64,000 nucleotides of DNA. It comes from Punica granatum (Eukaryota > Streptophyta > Magnoliopsida > Myrtales > Lythraceae). Shown here piece after piece: positions 36,201 through 47,640 of this stretch. The DNA lies in the NCBI RefSeq assembly GCF_007655135.1, contig NC_045128.1:26568811-26632810 (forward strand), given 5' to 3'. The translations under genes and the position numbers were made by a program. Each line of letters opens with the position of its first letter. Positions within the stretch are counted from its first letter, which is position 1. The notes under the pieces were generated by a model, which worked only from the letters and a program-made list of their open reading frames with translations, did no database searches and was not told where the DNA came from.

Positions 36201-36837
36201 TTGACCCACAGAGGTGGATAGATCATATGAATTTTATGCTGTGAGATCGCTTGAGTTCGCCTGCAATGGTCAAATTAGCTAAAAAACTTTCAATCACTTG
36301 CCACTTTGTCCATGCATTGTTTTTGTTAGGATAAGTTCACTCAGTATTCTTCATAAAATGCTAAATGACACTATTCCATTATTAAGAAGAAATGACACTC
36401 CAATTCAATTTCTTAGAAAACTTTGACATGCCATCCATTGACCAAGTTGACCTAAAAAAGAATTTTGTTGAGTCTGAGTATACTGCGACCTCGATTAGGC
36501 GGTCGAAGACCACAGAAGACGCCCTCCCTCCCCCAGAAAACCCAAACCAAGCACTTTTTTCTTAATTTTATTTTGTTTTTATTTTTACTTAATTTGTTTA
36601 GGTTCCAAAAAAAATTACACTTGTGAAGGGGAGACCAAAACCGAGTCTACGTCAGCTTCTATCACATTTTTTTAACGGAAAGCTGTCATTGTATTATATG
36701 ATTAAAAAAAAATTCAAACTGTTCATGATGAAATAAAAACAAATTCTGATACCTTGTAAAAAAATGACAACAGCTGTGTTATTTGGTATTGTTTTCTTAT
36801 TTATCTAGATATCTAGATGTAATTTCCCTTTTCTTTA
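33296..36837. other. Intergenic stretch, no gene seen
   Basis: The presumed LEA 3' UTR extends some hundred bases. Beyond that the sequence is mostly AT-rich with an (ATA)n patch at 34058-34075. The frames at 33486-33776 and 35184-35767 carry no recognisable motifs. The piece around 35170-35380 reads like old repeat DNA. Confidence 0.5.
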
Positions 36838-38640
36838 TCTGGCCTTGGGGATTACTTGCCGCCTAAAATTCGCGATTCACTCTCCGACTGTCGCGTGACA
36901 ATTAGGTTGCTAAGCGTGTCAAGGCACAGTCCCAAAATGAGAGTGGGCGTCCTCACCGGGCTAAAGCATTGCACCACGGTCCCTGGGGTCCGTAGGATTA
37001 GCCGGCGACTGGATTTTCGATTGCAAAGGTACAATGATATCGGTCGGAAGGTTGTAGAGGTGTTGCAAACAATGTCACGGTTCCGAGGGTTAAGCCGTTT
37101 AAGTTCTCCCAGATGTACGCGTGATAATTAGCCCAATTCTTGTATGAGACTACTCGGAAGCCGATCTTGTGGATAATGGTCACGGTCTAAAGAAAGCTCG
37201 TGAAGGGCATGTCTCGGCTAGTAGTAGCCGAAAAGGGACGAGCATTGGCTTGGAAGCCTCGATTTGGGTGATAGGCTCCTAGTCCTCGGAAGATCCGCGT
37301 ATGGTGTGTCTCGACTAATGCAGTCGAAAATGATGAGTTTTGGCTAAGAAGCCGTAACTCAGGGAACACCTCCTTATAGGTGGGTCTCAGCTAGAGGTAG
37401 TCGAAAGGTGGAGTCACGACCTTGAAGCAGATCGTGGAAGGATAAAACCACAATCTCTGGAAGGTCCGTGTTTGGAGGGTCTCGGCTACAAGATAGCCGA
37501 AAAGAAAGAGTCTTAAGCCAGGAACCCTTGACTCGATGGAAACAATTCTTCGCTCGGAAGCCTCGAGATGGGTATAAGTGGCAAAGCCGACGAGCGGTGG
37601 TGTGCTTCAGAAAACTATTGCATTTTGTAGTAAAAGGTGCATGAAAGATAAGATATGTAAGGTGCTCGAGCAAAAAGGAAAGTGCGGGGAGGATAAGATA
37701 AGTAATGTGCGGCGAAAGGAAGGATAGATACGTAAGGTGCGATTGCAAGGAATATAAAGATACGAAAAGGTAAAGACAGATAAATGATACGAGCCGTTTT
37801 TGTGTTGTCGTGGGGAGGGGTTACAATGAATCGCCTCGTCTATTCTTATAGGCCGAACCTAGGAGACCTAATCCGAACAACATTTAGCCTTATTCTAATG
37901 AAATAAAAATAATGAAGACAATCAATAATTTAAAAGTTACCTAATCAACTAGGTAAAACTAAAAAAGTTATATATAACTAGCTAGAAATAAGGAAATTGC
38001 CCAATATTGGAGAATTCTCTTGCCAACCTCTAAGCAAGCCCTAAAGATATGATATATAACCAAGAAAATGTTCCCCGATTGTCCAAATTAAGACACCAGC
38101 TATGTTTTCTTGCCTTTACATGCATGTCTAGCCCATCTAAGAAAGAATCTAGTCAATTTCCTTGTGCAAGCTCCTTCCCTTGTGTGCCTGACTATTCTCA
38201 TGTTTGGCTTGATTTGCTAAGGAAATAATCCCCAGCAGCCACATAGAAACGCCAACTTTCTCACATGTATGTCCAGGTTCGTGCATCGATATTGTCTTGG
38301 AAAGAATCAGGATCTTTTCCTTGTGAGAGTTGTTCAGCTAAAACTCTCAGTTAATCCGAATAGATTGGCCCAGCTAAAAGTTGTCATAACCTCCTCCTCG
38401 AATACCTAATCCAACAACGGCTTTCCGGATTGGGTAATGCCATGAATCCTCGAGTTGAGTCATCAAGTGCTTGATCATGGGCCGCCTCTTCACACGAGCC
38501 CCTTTGTGCATCCAATGGGTCGTGTCGTGAACCTCTAGTTAAGCCCAAATTCGATCAATTAAGCTCGATCTTAAGTCATGTACCTCATGGACTCCATAAT
38601 TACCGTTAGTTACGAAAAATGGGCGTACACACTTACAATT
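36838..38640. mobile_element. GC-richer repeat block, probably LTR-retroelement remnant
   Basis: The base composition shifts abruptly to GC-richer, CpG-containing sequence between two AT-rich flanks. It contains hairpin tandem repeats (37212-37620) and LTR-like text, but no reverse transcriptase, integrase or gag frame. I cannot define paired LTRs or a target duplication, so a solo LTR or a fragment is the best guess. Confidence 0.4.
37212..37620. repeat. Degenerate tandem array with a hairpin in each unit
   Basis: Four units begin at 37212, 37309, 37385 and 37480 with TCTCGGCTA-GTAG-TAGCCGAAAAG, TCTCGACTA-ATG-CAGTCGAAAA, TCTCAGCTA-GAGG-TAGTCGAAAG and TCTCGGCTA-CAAGA-TAGCCGAAAAG. Each opens with an inverted repeat of 5-8 bp, and paired differences (CGGCTA/TAGCCG against CGACTA/CAGTCG) tend to keep the stem. 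Unit lengths are 97, 76 and 95 bp. Confidence 0.75.
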
Positions 38641-39823
38641 ACAATGTTTGAATAGACAAAATTACAATTGTAAAGAATACTAGCTAAAAATCTATATATA
38701 TGAATATGCAAATTACAATATTGTAAACCAATATTGTCGTCTTTGTTTTTCGGTTATAAAAGATCGGTTTAATAGGAATAAGAAATAGGGAAATAAAGGG
38801 GTACAAAAATTCCATTTATGAGAATTAAATCTCAAAACCTCTTCATTCTATAGCGATGTTACTATAACTAACCTTCTTTTCTTTCTAATTTCTATGGTAA
38901 GACGAAACTAGTCTAAGGACATGCATCCATAAACTACTCTTTGTTTGGATTGAGGGAAATGGAGGAAAAAAATTGAAAAGGAGAAAATGTTGTATAGAAT
39001 TTTTTGAAAATTTTATGAACTTTTCCTTCCCTTCTATCCAGACAAGATCAATGTATATTCTTACCATTAATCTTCTTAAATTTCACTTGATAAAGGATAT
39101 TAGTTTCTCAAATATATAAACATTTTTTTTTCCTTGAATGTTCTGAGAAGATTCTGAAAAACACCGCCCACCCTTCAAAGTCGCAAAATGCTGGCCTCCT
39201 CTGCCAATGGGTAGACATGTTGACTTGGCCACAAAAAGCAATGACAAGGGCCTCAATCAATCAAGACGTATCATCCGGGTCATGCATTATGCTCAATCGA
39301 GGCATAGCTAATGGTAGTGGCATCAGAAGATGCATTGAAAAGCCCAGCCATCGAGATATAGTCCGAGGAGGCAGAGGACGCGTGCATCGACACTCGGGAG
39401 GCTACGGCAAACAATCGAATTGGGTGGTGGTAAGGGCTTCAAACTAGACAAGGAACATCCGTTCAAAAGTCGCACAAAAAAAAAATCCTGAAGACGCAAC
39501 ACAAAACCAACATGTCATGGGGTCTTGATTATCTCCGGACAATCCGATTATGCTTCCTATCGTAATTTTTTTTTTGGGGATGAATTATGGTAAAATAATT
39601 TTGCAAATGGTGCCGACCGGGAAAGGAGTGGATCACACTCGATCCAGATCTTCCTTCAACCTTAATCCTCGGCAAAGGACCCACCCCACCACATCGACTG
39701 TCAGGAAGTTACGGTCCAATTCCCCGTAGATGTGAGGCCCACTTGGGTTCCCCAACAAAGGGGGAAGAACCTGATAGAACACAATCCATTAAATTATTAA
39801 TTCATTTAAACGGCCGTTTTATT
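38641..39823. other. Intergenic stretch upstream of the ARGOS-type gene
   Basis: Includes a probable reversed SINE (38755-38873). The frames at 38885-39067 and 39217-39447 match nothing I recognise. I see no supported gene. Confidence 0.45.
38755..38873 (-). mobile_element. Probable degenerate SINE, minus strand
   Basis: On the minus strand GGTTAGTTATAGTAACATCG (A-box-like) is followed by AGAGGTTTTGAGATTTAATT (degenerate B-box), the layout seen in the SINE at 8551-8697. The poly-A end is weak, so this is tentative. Confidence 0.4.
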
Positions 39824-39990
39824 TTAGATAGTTCGACTCTTATTTCTTTCAATTAAGATATCGAGTTTGAGTCCTGTAAATGAAAAATATCCACGATTTA
39901 GAGATTTTACCGTTTATTTATGGACCTGGCTCAAACCTAATTTGATCGAAATTTATTAAGTTTTCATATATCAAGTGGTACACATCGAGA
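39824..39990 (+). mobile_element. tRNA-derived SINE (family A), second copy
   Basis: TAGTTCGACTCTTATTTC is followed by ATCGAGTTTGAGTCCTGT (B-box-like), GAGATTTTACCGTT, GGCTCAAACC and AAGTTTTCATATATCAAGTGG. These blocks match the SINE at 1865-2032 in order and spacing. Confidence 0.6.
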
Positions 39991-40326
39991 GAAAAAATAT
40001 TTATTTTGTCATAGCCGTAAATATTCACGCCCCCCATATTTGAGTGGATTTGGTTCCAAAACAGCCTTCATTCTCTTCAGTTATTGAAAAGTACGATTCA
40101 TTGACTGTGCAGTGTACAGTGCATGCATGTTACCCCTTTCCCACTTGGGTTTTTTATTTGAATTCACTGAACCAAACCATAGAAAAGAAAAACGTAAACA
40201 TTACAAATCCAATGAACATTCGCAATCATCAGTCTATGAAACAACAAATTCCAATCCTTCCTCTCCCTCGGCTCCTTAGTTTCTCCTTCTTTCGCTTCAA
40301 CGGACCAAGCAAAGATTACATCCTCG

Positions 40327-40635
40327 ATGGGCTCCGAGGCCGCCGTGTTGGATCCGAGAGATCCCATTTCCCGCCATAAAGGTATCTGCCTTGCCGATAG
40401 TAATTCCCGCAGTCGACCGGTAATGGGGCGACGGACGAGCTACTTCGGGTCGGAGTCGATGGTCGTGCTGATGCTCCTCCTGGCCCTGTCGCTGGCCACG
40501 CTTCCCCTGGTGCTTCCGCCATTGCCGCCGCCCCCGCCGACGCTGCTGCTGCTTCCCATTGGCATCCTGGGGCTGCTCATGCTCTTGGCGTTCATGCCGC
40601 GTAATGCTAGAGATTTTAGTTACGGCTATACGTAG
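40327..40635 (+). CDS. ARL: ARGOS/OSR family organ-size regulator
   Basis: Short intronless gene of 102 aa. The OSR domain, a Leu/Pro-rich double transmembrane hairpin, is unmistakable at about residues 45-90: [16 protein letters not shown] followed by LLLLPIGILGLLMLLAF. Members (ARGOS, ARL, OSR1 in Arabidopsis) sit in the endoplasmic reticulum, promote cell proliferation or expansion in organs, and dampen ethylene signalling. The hydrophilic N-terminus (MGSEAAVLDPRDPISRHKG) and the short polar C-terminus match the family layout, and 102 aa fits its usual size. The domain is GC-rich compared with the surrounding DNA. The symbol ARL is favoured over other members because of the neighbouring LEA, lumazine synthase and MLO genes (synteny argument); family membership is much surer than the paralogue name. 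Confidence 0.88.
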   Translation: MGSEAAVLDPRDPISRHKGICLADSNSRSRPVMGRRTSYFGSESMVVLMLLLALSLATLPLVLPPLPPPPPTLLLLPIGILGLLMLLAFMPRNARDFSYGYT

Positions 40636-43600
40636 AACATTGTAGAGTTTTTTTTTTTCCCCCCGACATTTTTCTTTCTTTGTTGAATTTGTAGAGTTAG
40701 GATGCAGATGAAAAGGAGAAATTGAAAAGACAGATGAACAAAGAAAGAATTCGTCCATTTCCTTCATGTTCTCATTGTGCAGGCCGTACATACATCTCTC
40801 TATTTCTGTTATGAAAGCCACAACTTTTCCATCAATCTCACTTTTTCACTTTTCTTTTTCTTTAATTGGTGGAACAAATAGGGCCACATCCAGGAAAAAA
40901 AAAAAAAAGGTTAAATAGAACAGAGTCGGGATATGGAAGCCTCCACGATACCTCCTACCAGCAGACAACTAGGCCGTTCGGTACTAAATTAACAATATGC
41001 ACACCCGACAGAAGGGAGGTAGCTCGTCTTGCAAGAATCAGTGCGAAGGTTCCCTCTCCTATCCGGTGTGTTGAACGATAATCTACTAGTCTCTCGAAGA
41101 CCAATCGACCTCGATTTTCAGTTTAGCCTAAGCGAGTTCCAACCCGGAAAGCACTTTGGCTATCATAGACGAAGCATATCCAATAATTTTGCATGAAAGT
41201 ACTGCTAATCCAATTACCATCTGAATCCCGACTAAAATCACTGCAGTGCAGGTCACAGGTTTTCGCGAGCCGTCCCGTGGGCATTCAGCTTGACCAACCT
41301 GCAGCTTGCTTTAACCCAGTGATTATAGTTCCAGCTTTTAATTAGGATTGCAAGACATGTTATCAGCCACCTCCCCAGCCTCTAACAAAAACACCGCAAA
41401 CCTCGGTAATATGTCGGGCTCAGTCGTGTGTTATTATCAGTCTTAATATGAAACAACATATCCCGAGCCCCAATAGCAAAAGAAAACCAAGAAAATCAAA
41501 CAAGTTCGATCAAACTAGACCGTTCTCTTTATGCTCATTAAATTTGAGCTTCAAGGTCCATGTTATTACGCCATCAAAAGAAAATGAGCTTCCAGTGAAA
41601 ATTTTAATTATGATAGTGTCAACGTGATCTTTTATAAAAGGATACAAAAATAGACAATTGTCCTCCAAAAATCTTAAATGACACTGCCCAATAAGCTGCC
41701 ACAGTTGAAAAAAACGACACAAAAATTGAGTGAATTAATACTCATTCATTCATACTCATTCGGTAATCTAATAGGTACTTTCTCACGTGTATGACGATTT
41801 ATATAAGGAATTCCTTGTCAAGTCTGATTTAACAGAGCCAGAGAAGATCATTCCGATGACTACACTTGAAGACAGGGCCCTAGCTCCATATGATCAATAG
41901 ACTTGGATCGAACCACATTGCATTCGGAAGTAGGATTCTCCGAGTGAGATCAAAGCTCCGTTCACCAGCAGAGAATTTGAATTCGGAGGTCCTGGCAAGA
42001 TGTTTTCTTCCTAAGATGCCTGAGAGGCAGCTCGCAAGGCATTGGAGCCGGCTGCCTTGGGACTTGAAACTCCAACCAATCTAAATCCGCCAGATCAGGT
42101 TCATCTGATGATCAGCAACCGTAAAATGAATATTAAGAACTGCTTATGATAAGACGAGAATAGAAGGCCTTTCCAAACACGACCATAATATTGGAGAAAT
42201 CAAATTACAGAAAAAATATAGCATGTCACTCCAAAGATGTTCTTTTGATGAAAACATCAAAACTTGACCTTGTTTTCTAAGAATTCGAAGATATGTGAGG
42301 TTTTAACACATGTTTCACGTCATAAACAGAAAACTGAAATCACTCTCCGAAACTAAACAGATGATCTCTAGTAATCATGTAGTTTAACAAGTCAAAAACT
42401 TACAAAGCAGATAAAAATTGACCGCGCGACTCAAATAACCACTGCCTGAGACTCCAGTGCAAAGAGAAGTTATAGGAACAGACTTGAATAGAACTGCTTC
42501 AGATTTGGTGGTTACCGCTTGGAGCCATTTGGGTGGCTGTGCTGGAATGCATCGCCTCCTCCCTTTGAACGAATTATCACGAGCCCCTGCTCCACATCGT
42601 ACACAATGGGTAAGATAAAACATATTGCAATCAAAGGAAAGACATATTCTCTCATAGTTTATTGATTGCTTACATCTTTGCTCGATGTTTCGGTTGTGGT
42701 GCTCAACTGCAATGTGTTTGACTGCAGAATCTGTTCAAAAACCTGGCACATGTAGACATGTGGTACTTTTAGCTATTGCTTCTTTGGTCAACATAAGCTT
42801 CAGATGTCTAATTAGTAAAGACTTTCTAACAATGTAAGATTTTAGCCGATATGATACTTCTAAGACAATGAATGAATCATCACGTCTCAGTGCAACAAAA
42901 ATGACTACCTTGTGCTTGGTAGCTATCCCAGGTATCAAAGAATGGCTTTATCGTCCAAGAACAAACATTCACCAATATCCTGCAAGTGTCTCCTAAGATC
43001 AGTAGGGGGAACTAGCGAAGGTGGTCTCTGCCGTATGCAAATTAAGTATTGTCCGCCCATAACCATACCAACGATTGTGTGTGTTCCATAAGTGAAGATG
43101 AATCTGCCCAACAATTTCCCATTAGCATCTATAAAGTATCAACAAACATAAATATGCTGAGGGTGTTTCCAAGTGAATTTAAAATCAGCTTCTTATATTT
43201 TAAAACAGACAAAAAGTTATATTATCCAGAGATTGTTTTTCAAAAGAAATACCAGCTACTCATCACCATCACTGACCAACACTTGAAACCCTTTCAGCTG
43301 GCTGCTGACAGCATCTACTAGTTGTCAGTAGTCTGCTGCTACTTGCTGGATTTGGTATGTCAAAAGGTACTTTCAAAAAATTTTGAGAAATAAGTTATTT
43401 GAATACAAAAGCAAAATCATCCAAAACAAGAAATAAAATCAATGAGATAATTGGTTCCTACAAAATGTCAAGCTAAATTTGGTTTTCTTTCCCTCAAGAT
43501 GTCAATGAATTAGACCATAGGATATACCTCAATAATGAGGCTAGGTCCAACAAGGTGGAACAGAATTTTTTAATTCCCTTGCAGTACCAAAGGGGATGAA

Positions 43601-44898
43601 GTTAGGTGCAAGTAATAAGGAGCAGTAAAGTAGCCTTCAAAGGCGAGATATTTGGCGCCTAGACATCGTGCAACCAATCTCTACTCAACTCAAGCAGTAA
43701 AGTAGCCCTCAAAGGCAAGATATTTGATGCCTAGACATCGTGCAACCAATCTCTACTCAACTCGAAAATGGTATTAAGGTATCCTGAAGGAACTTTTCCT
43801 TGAACTGAAGCTTTTTGGTCCACCAAATCCGACATCCAGAAGAAAAGGAAAAATGTAGCAAATTTAGCAATAAGTCATAAGAGTTACACTATAGAAGCAT
43901 CCAAGGAGGCTCGGAGTTTGTTAATGACCAATAGTGAATATCAACACAGTCTATTATTATGCTGTTAACAATCCAATAAGGTCCAAATCATGGAGTTCCT
44001 AACATGCTGATATAGCAGAAAGTCCTTAAATTAGATCATCAAATTGCCAGATGCTGACACAAAGATTTTCCAAAAAAAAGACGAAAGAATTGCAGTGGAA
44101 AGCAGGCCTTTTCCAAAGTCGAATCACCACATTCCACAACCAACTCAATCCAATGAATAATTGGAAAACCAAAATCATAACATTTGAATCTTTTTCACAG
44201 CATAATCATGCAGATGCTAGATTACTTATAGCATTAACACCCACCGACCACTAAATGCCACCATCCACGAGAAATGTATACTAATATCGGCAATTTTTCA
44301 AACTGAGTTCTAAGTCTTGAACCGAATACAAATCCTGCAGATAACAATGATGCCACAATATCTACAGTACTAGGAACCAATTTAGGGGCATATAAATAAG
44401 ATTCATTTTTCTATTAAAAAAATAAGATTTGAACATGATTGTTCAATTTGAATAATCTTTTTCCTGAACAAGATTGTTCAAATTGTTCAATTTGATCAAT
44501 TTTTTTTTCTATAGAACAAAACATGATTCATTTTGTTAGAACAATTTGAACATATACCTGCACATAAATAACTTCTAAATACCGATTTGCAAGCATCAAT
44601 TATACTATAGACAAAATAATACCTGGATCTCCAAAAGAAAATGCTTCATCACTTGCTCCATTGCAAGAGGAAATAACTGCACTCCTCAGAATGAGTAGAC
44701 CATTCTGACCTTGCTCAACTAAGACTCACTCTTCAATCATGCCTTCCAGAATAAAAGTACATATTCAATTGAGCTAATTTGATGATATGACCATCAACCT
44801 TCATGGAATCGCCAAAAACAGTAGACCCAGGCAAACTAGTAATCACACTTTACCTCAGAATAGCCCAAGAAGCGAGCAAATATCTCCTGAATTCAAGG
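40636..44898. other. Gap between ARGOS-type gene and PPR gene
   Basis: I see no convincing coding gene in these 4.2 kb. The frames at 41890-42084 (+) and 42384-42623 (-) are short and unrecognised. Text such as GGGCTATTCTGAG followed by GTAAAG just below the PPR stop (minus strand, near 44855) suggests the PPR transcript has a spliced 3' UTR reaching into this stretch. A 72-bp tandem duplication lies at 43621-43764. Confidence 0.4.
43621..43764. repeat. Tandem duplication of 72 bp
   Basis: Two nearly identical copies (AGCAGTAAAGTAGCC ... CAATCTCTACTCAACTC) start at 43621 and 43693 and differ at only a few positions, so the event is recent. Confidence 0.9.
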
Positions 44899-47640
44899 CT
44901 ACTTTTGAGACTTGCAGATCTCAGGCTTTACTTTACTGCACTCTAGAATAGATTTGACCCAATCATCCAGATCTATACCCTTCAAATCCATCTCTTTAGC
45001 AATTTGCATTGCCCTTTCTACTTTTTTAAAATGACAGCATCCCAAGATAAGGGCAGTGTACGTAACTGCATTGGGTTGCACTCCCATTTCTTTCATGTCA
45101 CTTAACAAATTTCCAGCTTCCTCAAGCTTACCCAACTTACAGAGTATGTCGATCATAACAGTATAGTAGAAAACATCAGGTTCTATCCCTTTATTTGTCA
45201 TCTCAACTAAAACACCTCTAAAGATGTCATGGATCTTAGCATCTATTGCTTCTCTCTTTCTTCTGCTGGTAGAGGACCTTGCTCTTGTTAACTCCGCTTT
45301 TGAGTAACCATCAAGCAACACCGTGTATGTTACAGCATTGGGTTGCAGTTCCATTTCCATCATGTCACTCAACAAATCTTTAGCTTCCTCAAGCTTACCC
45401 AACTTACAAAGTATGTCGATCATAACATTATAGTAGAAAACATCAGGCTCTGTCCCTTCATTTTTCATCTCAACTAAAAATCTTGTGAAGATGTCACAAA
45501 TCCCAGCATCTATGTCTTCTTTCTTAGTGAAGGACCTTGCTCTTGTTAACTCTGCTTTGAAGTAACCATCAAGCAACACTGTGTATGCTCTTACATCAGG
45601 CTCTATCCCTTTAATTTTCATACTGATGAAAAGATCAAATGCTTGTCGGAAGTAATTTTCGCTAAGGTAACCTCTAATCATTGATGTAAACATGATGACA
45701 TCGGGAATCAAACCCCTCTTTGCAGTAGCATCAAAGAGCGACCGGGCTTTTCTCAAATGCCCAGCCCGACATAACCCAGCTATCAGATCGGTGTACAGTG
45801 CTTTGGTTGGCTCCATGTTGAATGCTGACATCGTCTCAAGCACAAAAAGAGCTCTATCCGCATAATCTCCAATACAAAGATTCCGCAGCAACTTGAAGCA
45901 ACAATTCTTTTTTACCAGAATTCCTTCTTTAGCAAGCTCGAGAAAAAGATCAAAGGCTTCTGTCATATAGTTTGCTGTGCAATAACCACTAACCATGGCA
46001 ATACGGTTTTGCACACTTTTATCCTCTAATTTTTCAAAGAATGCTTCAGCTTCCTTCACTTTACCTCCGATGCAAAGACCCTCAATGATCATATTATGTG
46101 TCACAGTGTTCGGTTTTAGGCCCTGGTCCTCCATGTCAACCAACAGATTAAGCACCTCAGATACAAGGCCCGCCCGAGAAAACCCACTGGCAAGCACATT
46201 ATAAGTTACCATATCAGGCTCGAGCCCAGTTGTCTTCATCTCCTCGAGCACGTCCAAGGCGTCCAACATGTTTCCTTGGAGACAGTAACCATTGATCAAA
46301 GTCGTGTAGTGCACTCTATCAAGAATCATTTTCTTCCTTTTCATCTCTTCAAGCAGTTTCGTGGCTTCTTCAACTTTCTCCAACTTACACAATGCATTGA
46401 GGATGATATTATAAGTCACCTCATCAACGAAAATTCCCGACTGCTCAAATTTAATAAATTGTTCCACCGCTTCTAAGAACATGCCCATTTCACATAAGCA
46501 ATGAAGGATATAACTGACGATAACACAGTTTGTTTTGATGCCTTTCGACATCATATCCTCGTGAAGATCCATAGCTTGAAGCAAATTTGATGACTTCAAC
46601 GACTTGCAATGTCCACGAATCAAGGAACCATAACATAGGGCATCGGGGACCATCCCTTGCTCTACCATCTCGTCCAAGACCTGCTTTGCTCGTTCCAGTT
46701 TCTCCTCATCACATAGACCCTGAATCACAGCTGCATAGGCATAAACATTGAGTGGAACCTTCGCCCCTTTCCATGCTTGAAGTTTCTGATAGGCCAAATC
46801 CGATTTCCTATTCCCGCAAAGGCCTTCAATATAGGTTGTGTAAGCAAAGGTGTTAGGGCTAACTCCTGCCTCCGCCATGTTATGAAAGGCGTTGTCAGCT
46901 TCTTCCAAGTCGCCCATCTTGCAGTGCGCCTTAATGACAATAGCATACATGTAATCATTAGGGTGCACGCCTAGCATCTTGAGCTGCTTGTACAGGGAAA
47001 CTGACACCTGGGGCATCCCATGCTCGATCAACCGGTTCATCAGGAAGTTACACGTGAAGACATGGGGAATGAATCCCCGCCTGTTCGTTTGGAACAGGGC
47101 ATCAATCGCTTCATCGAACATCCCCTTTGTGACATAAACCTTAACCACTGCATCGAAGACACGGACCACCACTTCGTCCCTAACCTCATGCGACAGGTAT
47201 TCCAACAAATCGAAGACATCGAAGCCCTTCGACTCCGAAGAAATCAGCTGCCACAATACGCAATCAAGCTTCCTCCGCAAACCCGAAGAGCAGGAGAGAA
47301 TCGCAACTAGAGCAGAGTAAGTGCAAATATCATGAGAGAAGCCGCGCTGCGTGAGCTGGTGGAAGAAGGACAAGGCGGCGTCGGGGTCCCTCCTGAAGCG
47401 GCGCAGCATACAGCTGATCTTTACTGAATCAAGCTCTTGCCTTTGCGGCTGAAACCGATAGAAATGCTGCTGCTGCTGCTCGTCGTCTTCATCGGAGGAT
47501 GAGCGGTGGGGACAGGGTTCCGACAAGAGGGCAGCCGACCCGGGACTGAAGAAGGCGGCGCGGGCGGAGAGGGGTTTGGATTTGAGTAGGGCGGGAGCCG
47601 AGAGAAGCTTTCCGGTTCTGAGAGAAGAAAGAAGCCACAT
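44899..47640 (-). CDS. P-class pentatricopeptide repeat protein (At2g26790-like), mitochondrial
   Basis: Intronless 913-aa RNA-binding protein of the organellar PPR family. The N-terminus MWLLSSLRTGKLLSAPALLK is Leu/Ser/Arg-rich, like a mitochondrial presequence. From about residue 120 to the end there are some 20 canonical 35-residue motifs, such as VTYNIILNALCKLEKVEEAT, VHYTTLINGYCLQGNMLDAL and VTYNVLASGFSRAG. There is no E, DYW or SMR domain, so it is P-class and probably acts in RNA stability, splicing or translation; the target is unknown. Residues 688-773 and 774-862 are a tandem duplication that includes a non-canonical linker (KAELTRARS). The start is the first Met after upstream stops. 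The gene lies 552 bp from the end of ClpD on the same strand, but nothing suggests cotranscription. Confidence 0.92.
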   Translation of the reverse strand: MWLLSSLRTGKLLSAPALLKSKPLSARAAFFSPGSAALLSEPCPHRSSSDEDDEQQQQHFYRFQPQRQELDSVKISCMLRRFRRDPDAALSFFHQLTQRGFSHDICTYSALVAILSCSSGLRRKLDCVLWQLISSESKGFDVFDLLEYLSHEVRDEVVVRVFDAVVKVYVTKGMFDEAIDALFQTNRRGFIPHVFTCNFLMNRLIEHGMPQVSVSLYKQLKMLGVHPNDYMYAIVIKAHCKMGDLEEADNAFHNMAEAGVSPNTFAYTTYIEGLCGNRKSDLAYQKLQAWKGAKVPLNVYAYAAVIQGLCDEEKLERAKQVLDEMVEQGMVPDALCYGSLIRGHCKSLKSSNLLQAMDLHEDMMSKGIKTNCVIVSYILHCLCEMGMFLEAVEQFIKFEQSGIFVDEVTYNIILNALCKLEKVEEATKLLEEMKRKKMILDRVHYTTLINGYCLQGNMLDALDVLEEMKTTGLEPDMVTYNVLASGFSRAGLVSEVLNLLVDMEDQGLKPNTVTHNMIIEGLCIGGKVKEAEAFFEKLEDKSVQNRIAMVSGYCTANYMTEAFDLFLELAKEGILVKKNCCFKLLRNLCIGDYADRALFVLETMSAFNMEPTKALYTDLIAGLCRAGHLRKARSLFDATAKRGLIPDVIMFTSMIRGYLSENYFRQAFDLFISMKIKGIEPDVRAYTVLLDGYFKAELTRARSFTKKEDIDAGICDIFTRFLVEMKNEGTEPDVFYYNVMIDILCKLGKLEEAKDLLSDMMEMELQPNAVTYTVLLDGYSKAELTRARSSTSRRKREAIDAKIHDIFRGVLVEMTNKGIEPDVFYYTVMIDILCKLGKLEEAGNLLSDMKEMGVQPNAVTYTALILGCCHFKKVERAMQIAKEMDLKGIDLDDWVKSILECSKVKPEICKSQK
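45055..45579 (-). repeat. In-frame internal duplication in the PPR gene
   Basis: Unit A (45579-45322, residues 688-773) and unit B (45321-45055, residues 774-862) share VLLDGY, KAELTRARS, EPDVFYY, VMIDILCKLGKLEEA, LLSDM and QPNAVTYT. They differ by a three-residue indel in the linker. The DNA is also very similar (CCTCAAGCTTACCCAACTTAC in both, 267 bp apart). Confidence 0.93.

Noticed and set aside
37212..37620. CRISPR-like array
   Set aside because: Units vary in length (76-97 bp) and sequence, the repeats are not near-identical, and there are no cas genes. It is plant nuclear DNA.
36838..38640. Complete LTR retrotransposon
   Set aside because: There are no paired LTRs, primer-binding site, target duplication or gag/pol frame. 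It is annotated only as a probable remnant.
40164..40821. Minus-strand frames rich in Gln/Arg opposite the ARGOS-type gene
   Set aside because: They are a mirror of the GC-rich Leu/Pro-coding domain. The plus-strand OSR motif explains the open frame.
42384..42623. 79-codon minus-strand frame downstream of the PPR gene
   Set aside because: It is unrecognised, short, and may be part of a spliced 3' UTR. There is no evidence for translation.
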